Positions 1-5,999 of a stretch of DNA of 6,338 nt are shown one piece after another. Both the position numbers and the translations under genes were made by a program. The notes under the pieces are model-generated. The model saw only the letters and a list, made by a program, of their open reading frames with translations, ran no database searches and was not told the DNA's origin. The DNA is from Methanobacterium sp. PtaU1.Bin242. GTDB lineage: Archaea > Methanobacteriota > Methanobacteria > Methanobacteriales > Methanobacteriaceae. How positions within the stretch are numbered: position 1 is the first letter of the stretch; each line of letters begins with the position of its first letter. The stretch is taken from assembly GCA_002067565.1 (NCBI GenBank), contig MVQZ01000092.1:1-6338 (forward strand), given 5' to 3'.

Positions 1-600
1 AAGCTTAGTCTCATGCAGTATATCTCTAACTTCTTCTTCAATATAGGACGCTTCAAGGGATGAATCCAATCCACTGCGCATTTCTTTCGTTTTAGACTGT
101 AATCTCAGGAATAACTTAACCATAAAAAACATATCCCGCCGCAGATCACTGATATAGAATCTGCCATCTTTCTTTAATACCCTGTGGATTTCATTAAACA
201 CTTTAACCTGATCCTCCTATTCATGTAGAGAAGCATTGGAAAAAACTGCATCAAACACTCCATCATCAAAGGGCAAAGCCATAGCATTCCCCACAACATA
301 TTCCGCCCTATCTCCCAATCCATATTCTAAAGCGTTTTTTTCTGCAACTTTAACCATGCCTGCACTGATATCTAATCCAGTTAACCTGGTTCCTTCGGTA
401 TTTTTAAGCCATTCCAGGCCCAAATATCCAGGACCAGGCCCGATTTCTAAGGCCCTTCCACTTTGAATGCCCGATTCTACTATCTCAGCAGTGTAAAGAT
501 ATCCTTTATCCCGAGAGTTTCTCATCATCTCGTCATAGTCATGAACTATTATACTGTCCTGGATACCTTCGTCTGTTTCTTTTTTTCTTGGTTTAGTCAT
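1..600 (-). pseudogene. Class I SAM-dependent methyltransferase, interrupted by in-frame TAG and cut by the window edge
   Basis: The product would transfer a methyl group from S-adenosylmethionine to an unknown acceptor in the cytoplasm. The Rossmann-fold signature is clear: motif I LEIGPGPGYLG at residues 51-61, the acidic residue D77 in TGLDISAGM that should bind the ribose, and NAMALPFDDGVFDAVFSNASLHE at 105-127. Codon 128 is TAG (217-219). The same frame then stays open for 72 codons to base 1 and continues the fold: FNEIHRVLKKDGRFYISDLRRD (an 'RVLKPGG'-like strand and loop), ending in a DILHETKL-type helix. Relatives usually read HEWED here, so a TGG-to-TAG change is the simplest explanation. 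The start is the ATG at 598-600, 8 bases after the upstream gene's stop, with no strong ribosome-binding site, which fits translational coupling. It is the last gene seen of a three-gene unit. The family call is secure; the substrate is unknown. It could be a true pseudogene, a sequencing error or a split gene. Confidence 0.82.
217..219 (-). other. In-frame TAG stop inside the methyltransferase
   Basis: This amber codon interrupts an otherwise continuous methyltransferase frame, with recognisable family sequence on both sides (SNASLHE before, EDQVKVFNEIHRVLK after). TAG also ends two of the four complete genes in the window (609-611 and 4120-4122), so it is an ordinary stop codon here. That argues against routine pyrrolysine recoding. 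Confidence 0.85.
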
Positions 601-608
601 GATATTAT

Positions 609-1079
609 CTAAACCTTTTTCGCCTCATCCCTCTTAGCAGAAGCCCTCTCAATTTCCCGTTTAACCAGACTTAACATCTCATCAGTCTGATCTAGATCAG
701 TTTCCAGTCCACTTACTGAAGGGTCCTTATATTCAAGTGCCCCTGCAGGTGAAAAGTCATCTTCAGAAACTAAGACCCCAAAGGAGCGACCTATCTCTGG
801 TTCAATTACATCATCCAATGGATTATCCAGCCTGTCTTTAACATCTATGTTAAGGACTGAACGAAGATCATCTTCTGTTATCTCCGGACCGAAACCTATC
901 ACTATTATTTCCCGTGGGTCGAAGGCATTTATCACTGTGTACAGGTTTCCTAATGGTGGTTTTGGTTTTTCTGATGCATCGGACATTCCGAATCCTATGG
1001 TATGATACCAGACCCTTCGGAAGTCTTCGTAGGTTTTATGCTCTTTTAATCTCCTCCTTACTATGGATACCATCATCAT
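609..1079 (-). CDS. Hypothetical protein, 156 aa; possible dimeric alpha/beta-barrel fold
   Basis: I do not recognise a named function. The protein is soluble, with no signal peptide or membrane segment. Stretches that look conserved rather than random are YEDFRRVWYHTIGF (17-30), INAFDPREIIVIGF (50-63) and KDRLDNPLDDVIEP (81-94). A charged helical tail follows at about 133-156. The pattern of strand, a helix beginning YEDFRRVW, then further strands recalls small ABM or EthD-like dimeric alpha/beta-barrel proteins; this is only a fold-level guess. Three ATGs stand at the start (MMM). A GAGGTG ribosome-binding site lies 6 bases before the first and 9 before the second, so either is possible and the third is less likely. 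It sits 19 bases after the AI-2E gene and 8 bases before the methyltransferase gene, so all three probably share a transcript. Residues 33-43 (MSDASEKPKPP) look like a loop insertion. The stop is TAG. Confidence 0.8.
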   Translation of the reverse strand: MMMVSIVRRRLKEHKTYEDFRRVWYHTIGFGMSDASEKPKPPLGNLYTVINAFDPREIIVIGFGPEITEDDLRSVLNIDVKDRLDNPLDDVIEPEIGRSFGVLVSEDDFSPAGALEYKDPSVSGLETDLDQTDEMLSLVKREIERASAKRDEAKKV

Positions 1080-1085
1080 CTACAA

Positions 1086-1091
1086 CACCTC
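1086..1091 (-). promoter_or_regulatory. Ribosome-binding site GAGGTG of the 156-aa gene
   Basis: GAGGTG on the minus strand is complementary to the archaeal 16S rRNA 3' end. It lies 6 bases before the first of three consecutive ATGs. It falls in the 19-base gap after the AI-2E stop codon, so translation of the second gene can be independent. Confidence 0.7.
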
Positions 1092-1098
1092 AATTTAA

Positions 1099-2172
1099 TT
1101 ATTCATTGTATACAGGTTTATTTTCTTCTTTTTCCTTTAATTTCTCCTTCTGGTAAACTTTATAAGCAGCATAGGTGATTCCTAAGATAAGAGGCCCTAT
1201 AAATAGTCCCGGTAGACCCATGGTTACTGCACCATAGATAAAACCTAATAAGAATATTAGCGGGTGGATTTCGGAGTACTGTACTGATATTCGGGGCCTG
1301 ATGTAGAAATCTGTGGAGGTTTCGATTATCCAGCCGAATATGATGACCAGAACTCCCTGTAATGTGTTTCCCATGAGCATGCTAAAAAGACCAATAGCAC
1401 CATAAACGATCCAGGGACCAATAACCGGTATAAACATGGCTATACCACTTAATATAGCTAACAAGATTACATAGGGGTAACCCAGGAAATAATAGATTAC
1501 TCCTGAAAGTATCCCCAGTATAACTGCCGGAATAACGTTCCCCACGATGATGCTCTTTAAGACATCATCTGCACTGTCAAATACTTGCTGGTAGAAATGT
1601 TTATCCTTTTCTGGTACCACATCTTTTACGTATTGAATCACTTTTTCACCATCTCTGGCGAAATAGAATGTAGAAAATATCAGTATCAGTAGTTGGGCTG
1701 CAAGTCCAGGAATTGAACTTATTATTGATATGGTGTAACTGGCAACTGTTGAGATGGATTGAGTTATCCATGACTTAATCGTATCTACCATGGTTTGTGT
1801 GATGTTAGGTGCTAAACCAAGATTCTTAATAGCCTGGTTTAACTGGGTGGTGTCAAGGTTGTTAGCGGAAGCTGCCTGTTGGAGAGAACCAAACAAAGAA
1901 CCGGCAATACTTATAAACTGACTAAAAGTGAAGTATAAAAGCAATATGATGGGTATGGCTAATATTATCATCCCCAGAAAGACTGCTAAGGATTTATACT
2001 TGACATATGGCTGGATGTATCTACAGATGTAGCGTACATAGTAGGCCAGTATAACCCCAAAAATTAAGATAGACAGGATAGGTATTAAAATTCCAATGGA
2101 CAGAAGGGTTAAAATTATTATGAATGGTATAATTGAAGAACGGGATATATTATTGATGATATCGGGAACCAT
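1099..2172 (-). CDS. AI-2E/PerM family membrane transporter
   Basis: This polytopic membrane protein of 357 residues is typical in length for the AI-2E transport family (PF01594). Hydrophobic segments lie at about 14-45, 62-90, 146-172, 205-230, 232-268, 270-284 and 302-335. Between the second and third is a mostly polar stretch (about 91-145), as usual in the family. Signature features are FARDGEKV (171-178), the IPVIGP loop (248-253), and the C-terminal block from IRPR (291) through EIHPLIFLLG to LPGLFIGPLILG (320-331). The cytoplasmic tail is rich in Lys and Glu. Family members have been linked to export of autoinducer-2 or to Na+/H+ exchange in bacteria. No substrate can be assigned in an archaeon, and the name should not be read as evidence of AI-2 signalling. 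The start is ATG with GAGGTG 5 bases upstream. It is the first gene of a probable unit with the 156-aa protein and the methyltransferase. The stop is TAA. Confidence 0.93.
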   Translation of the reverse strand: MVPDIINNISRSSIIPFIIILTLLSIGILIPILSILIFGVILAYYVRYICRYIQPYVKYKSLAVFLGMIILAIPIILLLYFTFSQFISIAGSLFGSLQQAASANNLDTTQLNQAIKNLGLAPNITQTMVDTIKSWITQSISTVASYTISIISSIPGLAAQLLILIFSTFYFARDGEKVIQYVKDVVPEKDKHFYQQVFDSADDVLKSIIVGNVIPAVILGILSGVIYYFLGYPYVILLAILSGIAMFIPVIGPWIVYGAIGLFSMLMGNTLQGVLVIIFGWIIETSTDFYIRPRISVQYSEIHPLIFLLGFIYGAVTMGLPGLFIGPLILGITYAAYKVYQKEKLKEKEENKPVYNE

Positions 2173-2177
2173 TAATT

Positions 2178-2183
2178 CACCTC
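2178..2183 (-). promoter_or_regulatory. Ribosome-binding site GAGGTG of the AI-2E family gene
   Basis: GAGGTG lies 5 bases before the ATG at 2170-2172 and supports that start. It is the same hexamer as the one before the next gene in the unit. Confidence 0.7.
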
Positions 2184-2214
2184 AAACTTTTATAAAAATT
2201 ATTAAATTTTACTT

Positions 2215-2224
2215 TAATAAAAAT
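2215..2224 (-). promoter_or_regulatory. Candidate archaeal TATA box for the AI-2E operon
   Basis: The minus strand reads TTTTTATTAA here. A start of transcription about 25 bases downstream would fall near 2194 and leave a leader of about 20 bases carrying the GAGGTG site. A second AT-rich element, TTTTTATAAAAG nearer the gene, is too close to the start codon to serve as its TATA box. The surroundings are AT-rich, so the assignment is weak. Confidence 0.3.
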
Positions 2225-2279
2225 TGTTAATTTACCAGTCATAAGGTTTTAGATCTGTCTTTAGGATTTCCAGCGGGTG

Positions 2280-2384
2280 TTATGATTGCAGCCACTTTCT
2301 GGTCATTCTGCCCTTACAATTAAGATGGGCAGAGAGGTAGATTAAATAGTAACTAGCGCGGGATTGGAATTTTAAACTCTTCAT
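2280..2384 (-). CDS. Doubtful 34-aa small reading frame
   Basis: An ATG at 2382-2384, six bases past the stop of the upstream hydrolase gene, opens a 34-codon frame ending in TAA. It would encode a basic peptide beginning MKSLKFQSRASYYLIYLS. There is no ribosome-binding site before it, and the hairpin at 2307-2333 lies inside it. I recognise no family. A frame this short can occur by chance; it is listed because it fills most of an otherwise empty gap. Confidence 0.12.
   Translation of the reverse strand: MKSLKFQSRASYYLIYLSAHLNCKGRMTRKWLQS
2307..2333 (-). terminator. Hairpin downstream of the hydrolase pair; possible 3'-end structure
   Basis: A perfect 7-bp inverted repeat (TCTGCCC with GGGCAGA) encloses 13 bases. 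TTA (2314-2316) and TAA (2321-2323) can extend it to about 10 pairs with a 3-base bulge. It begins 58 bases past the stop of the second hydrolase gene. No T-run follows on the minus strand, so it is not a typical terminator. It may protect an mRNA 3' end or belong to an unannotated RNA. The inverted repeat is directly visible; the role is a guess. Confidence 0.35.
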
Positions 2385-2390
2385 ACGGGG

Positions 2391-4097
2391 TTAAACAGTC
2401 TTAGTTCGGTTAAATGTGGTTGTACTGTTAGGTGGTGAGGTAGTATAGTCCTGTAATGTAACTGTTAAATTATTGGTCTTACCATTAGATATGGCGGTAA
2501 AGTTAAGTGTAAAATCGTTGTATGGATCATTAAACACGTCCCCACTCCAATGTTCTAAATTAAAGATTCTTTTATTGGTCCCGTAATGACAGGCCAAATT
2601 GTTACCGTTGATTGTAACATTTATATTTCCATAAAACAGATTGGAATAAACGCCGACATAGCTAGTTAAATTCCGTGGGGCTACATAAGGTGGTGTGGGA
2701 GGCACAGGTTTCCATATAGCGTCAAGATAATCCTTCGTGGCAGGCCACAGATCGATGTTTTCATTACCGGTCAATAACTGTTTGAATTTAGCATCTAAGA
2801 TATTTCTGAAACTAGATGCATAAGTTCCTCCGTTGGTTAATATTACCATGCCTAAATTCTTTGAGGGATAAACTGTAATCTGGGCATGGAAATCACTGCT
2901 ATCTCCGGGATGATTTACATTATACGGATGACCTAAAGCATCATCGATAAACCAGCCTAAACCATATTTTGAACCATACAAACGAAGAAAGTCATTTTCA
3001 TCCACTTGTATTTGTGGGATGCGTGTTTCATCCAACTCCTTTTTAGAAACGATCTGAACACCATTGTAATACCCGGTGTTGTTGATCTGGAACTTCAACC
3101 AGTTGGCCATCTCACTTATAGAGCTATATATGCTTCCTGCTGGTCCAACAGTGTCAGGAATGATATCATAGGGCACCATAGTGCCGTTTTTAAGAAGTTT
3201 ATAAGGTGTTACATGGTTTGGTGAACTCAAGAAATCCCAGAAACTGGTAACAGTACTGGTCATCCCCAATGGTTCCAGGAGTTCTTTCTTAATTAATTCA
3301 TCCCAAGTGGTGTTAGTTACCCTTGCTGCACTGTAACCCCCCAATGCATAAGTCACACTATTATAATGAAAGTTTTCACGGAATGGGGTGATATTTCTTA
3401 CGTATCGAAGCTTAAAAATAGTGTCAGAAAATGAATAATTAAAATATGTTAGCTCATTTCCCTCTTCATTAGCCAATCCACTGTTATGCATAAGAATATC
3501 CCTGATGGTGATGTTGTTGCTGACATACAAATCGTTGTATAACAGAAATTCATCTGGAACAGAATAGTACTTAGATATGGGGTCATCCCAACTCATCAGC
3601 CCTTTATCAATTAATTGGGCTATGTTTGTTGAAGTAAATTGTTTGGATATGGAGCATATCCCGAATAAAGTATTTTCATCAACGGGTGCTCCTGAAGCCA
3701 GATCTTTAACTCCCAGAGTATTCAGGTAGATTATTTTCCCATCTTTAACTATGACTACTGCCATACCTGGCATCAAAGATTGATCATAATATTTATTCAG
3801 GTATTCATCAAAAAGGCTGATGATGCGATCCATTGGGTCTGGGGTAGGGTCTGGTGAAGGTCCAGGACCTGGACCTGGTGATGGGTCAGGGTTAGATCCT
3901 GGTTGATTATTTGGAAGTAGAGTTAAGGCCAATTCATTGGTTGATGTATTGTTTATATCATTATTTGTGGTGTTTTCGATGCTACTACCGCTATCATTAA
4001 CACCTGGCGTATTAAAGTCAAAATTGTAAAAAAGAACACCTGCAACAACTACTATGGCACAAACCAGTGCTAATCCACCTATAATCCTAACATCCAT
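2391..4097 (-). CDS. Membrane-anchored beta-lactamase-fold serine hydrolase, second tandem copy
   Basis: This 568-residue protein belongs to the class C beta-lactamase/PBP-like family (PF00144), whose members are DD-peptidases, esterases or peptidases. In order it has a membrane anchor (about 5-24), an Asn/Thr-rich segment (41-54), a Pro-Gly stalk (66-88), the hydrolase domain (about 90-445) and a DUF3471-like C-terminal domain (about 475-565). The nucleophile motif is S149-I-S-K152. HNSGL (204-208) replaces the usual HTSGL. The second motif is Y245-N-S, so the Tyr is kept but the usual third-position Asn is replaced by Ser. The third motif is H396-P-G, as in many HxG members. About fifteen N-X-S/T sequons suggest an exported, glycosylated protein. 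Pseudomurein lacks D-amino acids, so a classical DD-peptidase role is unlikely if the host is a Methanobacterium; the substrate is unknown. The start is ATG with GGGGG 9 bases upstream. It lies 22 bases after its paralogue, probably on the same transcript. Confidence 0.93.
   Translation of the reverse strand: MDVRIIGGLALVCAIVVVAGVLFYNFDFNTPGVNDSGSSIENTTNNDINNTSTNELALTLLPNNQPGSNPDPSPGPGPGPSPDPTPDPMDRIISLFDEYLNKYYDQSLMPGMAVVIVKDGKIIYLNTLGVKDLASGAPVDENTLFGICSISKQFTSTNIAQLIDKGLMSWDDPISKYYSVPDEFLLYNDLYVSNNITIRDILMHNSGLANEEGNELTYFNYSFSDTIFKLRYVRNITPFRENFHYNSVTYALGGYSAARVTNTTWDELIKKELLEPLGMTSTVTSFWDFLSSPNHVTPYKLLKNGTMVPYDIIPDTVGPAGSIYSSISEMANWLKFQINNTGYYNGVQIVSKKELDETRIPQIQVDENDFLRLYGSKYGLGWFIDDALGHPYNVNHPGDSSDFHAQITVYPSKNLGMVILTNGGTYASSFRNILDAKFKQLLTGNENIDLWPATKDYLDAIWKPVPPTPPYVAPRNLTSYVGVYSNLFYGNINVTINGNNLACHYGTNKRIFNLEHWSGDVFNDPYNDFTLNFTAISNGKTNNLTVTLQDYTTSPPNSTTTFNRTKTV
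3834..3902 (-). repeat. Pro-Gly stalk-coding repeat, 23 residues
   Basis: This stretch encodes residues 66-88, in which nearly every second residue is Pro, alternating with Gly, Ser, Asp and Thr. The low-complexity GGWCCWGG-type DNA is prone to slippage. The encoded segment should be an extended, stiff spacer between the membrane anchor and the hydrolase domain. It is six residues shorter than the matching stretch in the paralogue. Confidence 0.8.
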
Positions 4098-4106
4098 TTG
4101 ATTAAA

Positions 4107-4111
4107 CCCCC
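4107..4111 (-). promoter_or_regulatory. Ribosome-binding site GGGGG of the second hydrolase gene
   Basis: A run of five G lies 9 bases before the ATG, within the 22-base gap between the paralogues. It can pair with the CCUCC anti-Shine-Dalgarno through one G-U pair. The same G-run, followed by pyrimidine-TT and then AAT, precedes the first copy, so the duplication included the translation start region. Confidence 0.55.
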
Positions 4112-4119
4112 ATATTTAT

Positions 4120-5799
4120 CTATGTACTATTCGTACGATTGAAAGTTGCATTTTCATCTCCTTCTGATAGTCTTAGAGTTAACGTAATGTTTCCCGTACT
4201 ATTATTAAAGCTTAAAAGGTTACATAAGACCGGTTCTTTATACGTGTCGTTGTACCAATGTACTAATTCAAATGGTCGTGGATTAACACCAAAATAGCCG
4301 AACAAAGTGTTATTAGATGATGTAACGTTTATGTTTCCATAGAATTCATTGGTATAAACACCAACCAATTGAGTTAAAGATAATGTAGAATTTCCCCCCG
4401 GTGCTGGCACAGGTTCCAATGACTTCGCAGTTTTGTTTTTGAGAGCAGGCCATGGATCACTGGTTTCATTACCATTTAACAGATCCATAAATTTAGTATT
4501 CAAGGCAGTTTTGAAGGCACCCCCGTAATCTCCGCCATTGGTTATTATTGCTATACCTAAACCTTTTGATGGATAAATTGTAACCATGCTTTTAAAGGCA
4601 TCAAGAGCCCCTGAGTGCGTGAAAGAAGAATTGTCATCGGCAACAGCCCATCCAAAACCATAGCTATATAGATCATTCATTTTTATTTGTCCCCTATGTG
4701 TTTCATCAAACTCAGCTTTATTTAAGATTTTGACTCCATTATAATATCCTGTACCGTTGATCTGGAATTTCAACCAGTTAGTCATCTCATTTATGGATAT
4801 GAATAAACCTCCTGCCGGTCCAACCGGATCAGGAATAATTTCAAAGGGCAGCATGGTACCATTTGAAAGCAGATAATAAGGAGTAACATGATTTGATGAA
4901 TTCATAAATACAGAGTAGCTACTGGTTGCAGTAGTCATTCCCAATTTTTTCAAGAGTTCGGTCTCAAAAAATTCATTCCAGGTCAGTCCAGTCACATTTT
5001 CCGTGGCATAACCAGGTAAAGTGTAAATCAAATTATTGTACTGGAACGTACTGCGAAATTCAGTATTATTCTCTCTGTAGCGAAGTTTCCCCAGGATGTA
5101 ATCTATATAGGGCTGATTAAATCCGGCCCATATCAGATCTCCATCATATGCAGGTAGTCCACTTCGGTGAAGGAATGCATCTCTGATGGTTATGTTGCTG
5201 GTGACATAATCACTGTACAACTTGAAATCCGAAGGTGAAAAGAACTTAGATAAAGGATCATCCCAACTCATTAATCCAGCACTCACCAGTTGCCCCACGT
5301 TGACTGCTGTAAATGACTTAGTATCAGAACCTATTCCAAATAAAGTATTTTTATCAACTGGTTCCCCTGAAGCCAGATCTTTAACTCCCAATGTTTTCAT
5401 GTAGATTATTTTTCCATCTCGGACTATTGCTACGGCCATACCAGGTATCAAAGATTGATCATAATTAGCTGTCAGATAAGCATCAAAAAGAGCGATTATA
5501 TTATCCATAGGATCCGGAGTTGGACCGGGGGATGGTCCCGGACCAGGACCTGGTGAAGGATCTGGACTTGGTGATGGTCCCGGATTAGGTCCTGGTTGAA
5601 TATCTGGAAGTAGAGTTAAGGCTTGTTGATTGGTTGATGTGTTGGTGGTGTCATTATTTGCAGTATCATTATTCGTGGTATTTGTAGGGTTATTATCAAT
5701 ACCCTGGTTATTAAAATCATAATTATAAAACAACACACCCGCTACACCCGCTAAAATCACAAAAATTAGTATTATCCCACCTAAAACTTTATCATCCAT
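4120..5799 (-). CDS. Membrane-anchored beta-lactamase-fold serine hydrolase, first tandem copy
   Basis: This is a paralogue of the downstream copy with the same layout. Numbered from the ATG at 5797-5799 (559 aa), it has a membrane anchor (about 5-25), an Asn/Thr-rich linker with four sequons (37-57), a Pro-Gly stalk (69-97), the PF00144-type hydrolase domain (about 99-450) and a DUF3471-like domain (about 475-557). The active-site set is complete for this family: S158-D-T-K161, HRSGL (211-215), Y254-N-N256 and H395-S-G. It is probably an active surface esterase or peptidase; the substrate is unknown, and resistance to beta-lactams should not be assumed. An in-frame TTG six bases further upstream is rejected as the start, because the GGGGG ribosome-binding site would be only 1 base from it but is 7 bases from the ATG. 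It is the first gene of a probable two-gene transcript, opposite the ribbon-helix-helix gene. The stop is TAG. Confidence 0.94.
   Translation of the reverse strand: MDDKVLGGIILIFVILAGVAGVLFYNYDFNNQGIDNNPTNTTNNDTANNDTTNTSTNQQALTLLPDIQPGPNPGPSPSPDPSPGPGPGPSPGPTPDPMDNIIALFDAYLTANYDQSLIPGMAVAIVRDGKIIYMKTLGVKDLASGEPVDKNTLFGIGSDTKSFTAVNVGQLVSAGLMSWDDPLSKFFSPSDFKLYSDYVTSNITIRDAFLHRSGLPAYDGDLIWAGFNQPYIDYILGKLRYRENNTEFRSTFQYNNLIYTLPGYATENVTGLTWNEFFETELLKKLGMTTATSSYSVFMNSSNHVTPYYLLSNGTMLPFEIIPDPVGPAGGLFISINEMTNWLKFQINGTGYYNGVKILNKAEFDETHRGQIKMNDLYSYGFGWAVADDNSSFTHSGALDAFKSMVTIYPSKGLGIAIITNGGDYGGAFKTALNTKFMDLLNGNETSDPWPALKNKTAKSLEPVPAPGGNSTLSLTQLVGVYTNEFYGNINVTSSNNTLFGYFGVNPRPFELVHWYNDTYKEPVLCNLLSFNNSTGNITLTLRLSEGDENATFNRTNST
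5509..5595 (-). repeat. Pro-Gly stalk-coding repeat, 29 residues
   Basis: This stretch encodes residues 69-97, an alternating Pro/Gly/Ser/Asp spacer that is six residues longer than the one in the paralogue. The DNA is a degenerate array of GGWCC-like hexamers, which explains length change by slippage or unequal pairing between the two copies. Confidence 0.8.
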
Positions 5800-5806
5800 A
5801 TTCAAG

Positions 5807-5811
5807 CCCCC
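5807..5811 (-). promoter_or_regulatory. Ribosome-binding site GGGGG deciding the start of the first hydrolase gene
   Basis: Five G lie 7 bases before the ATG at 5797-5799 but only 1 base before the in-frame TTG at 5803-5805. Normal spacing therefore selects the ATG. Confidence 0.6.
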
Positions 5812-5880
5812 AACTAAAGAATTAATCTACTATTTTTATGTTAATTAACAAATCTCTATCAAAAATTTATCTTCTACGCA

Positions 5881-5890
5881 ATTATTTATA
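5881..5890 (-). promoter_or_regulatory. Candidate TATA box for the hydrolase pair
   Basis: The minus strand reads TATAAATAAT, preceded one base upstream by GCTAAA, which fits the archaeal BRE pattern (RNWAAW). Transcription would begin near 5861 and give a leader of about 60 bases to the ATG. The core reads TTATTTATAG on the other strand, so a role for the divergent gene is also conceivable. Confidence 0.42.
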
Positions 5891-5904
5891 GTTTAGCTGC
5901 ACGG

Positions 5905-5914
5905 CATGCGCATG
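5905..5914. promoter_or_regulatory. Palindrome CATGCGCATG in the divergent promoter region; possible operator
   Basis: This perfect 10-bp palindrome sits about 15 bases upstream of the candidate TATA box of the hydrolase pair and about 85 bases before the ribbon-helix-helix gene. A second perfect palindrome, ATACGTAT, lies at 5926-5933. Dimeric ribbon-helix-helix proteins bind short palindromes or paired half-sites, so these are candidate operators. No repeat of the site elsewhere was found to support it. Confidence 0.25.
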
Positions 5915-5984
5915 TTTTTTGTATCATACGTATAGAAAGTTTTAAGGAATGATAAAAAAATACCAAATAATAATGCATGACTGT

Positions 5985-5992
5985 AAAGGGGA
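5985..5992 (+). promoter_or_regulatory. Ribosome-binding site deciding the start of the ribbon-helix-helix gene
   Basis: AAAGGGGA, followed by CATATTA, precedes the ATG at 6000-6002 with the G-run 8 bases away. An in-frame ATG at 5973-5975 lies upstream of this site and has no ribosome-binding site of its own, so the later ATG is preferred. Confidence 0.55.
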
Positions 5993-5999
5993 CATATTA

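Noticed and set aside
1..6. HindIII site at the first base as a clone boundary
   Set aside because: AAGCTT also occurs at about 3408 and 4207, and the methyltransferase frame runs straight through to base 1. It says nothing biological.
217..219. Pyrrolysine encoded by the TAG
   Set aside because: TAG is the normal stop of two of the four complete genes here, the family is not a methylamine methyltransferase, and the site is usually Trp. Pyl-using archaea tend to avoid TAG as a stop. It is not excluded, only unlikely.
236..466. Plus-strand frame opposite the methyltransferase
   Set aside because: It is antisense to a clear Rossmann-fold coding sequence, has no ribosome-binding site and resembles no family. 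The plus-strand frames at 914-1156, 3006-3224 and 5222-5404 are rejected for the same reason.
1099..2172. Evidence of AI-2 quorum sensing
   Set aside because: The family name is historical, members have varied transport roles, and no luxS or lsr-like gene is present in the window.
2186..2197. TTTTTATAAAAG as the TATA box of the AI-2E gene
   Set aside because: Transcription would begin inside the coding region, downstream of the ribosome-binding site.
2391..5799. Antibiotic-resistance beta-lactamases
   Set aside because: The fold is shared with esterases and peptidases, the third motif is HxG rather than KTG, and both proteins are anchored stalked forms in what looks like an archaeon.
5800..5805. 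Longer start (TTG) for the first hydrolase
   Set aside because: The ribosome-binding G-run would be one base from the TTG, while the ATG six bases downstream has normal spacing and matches the paralogue's start.
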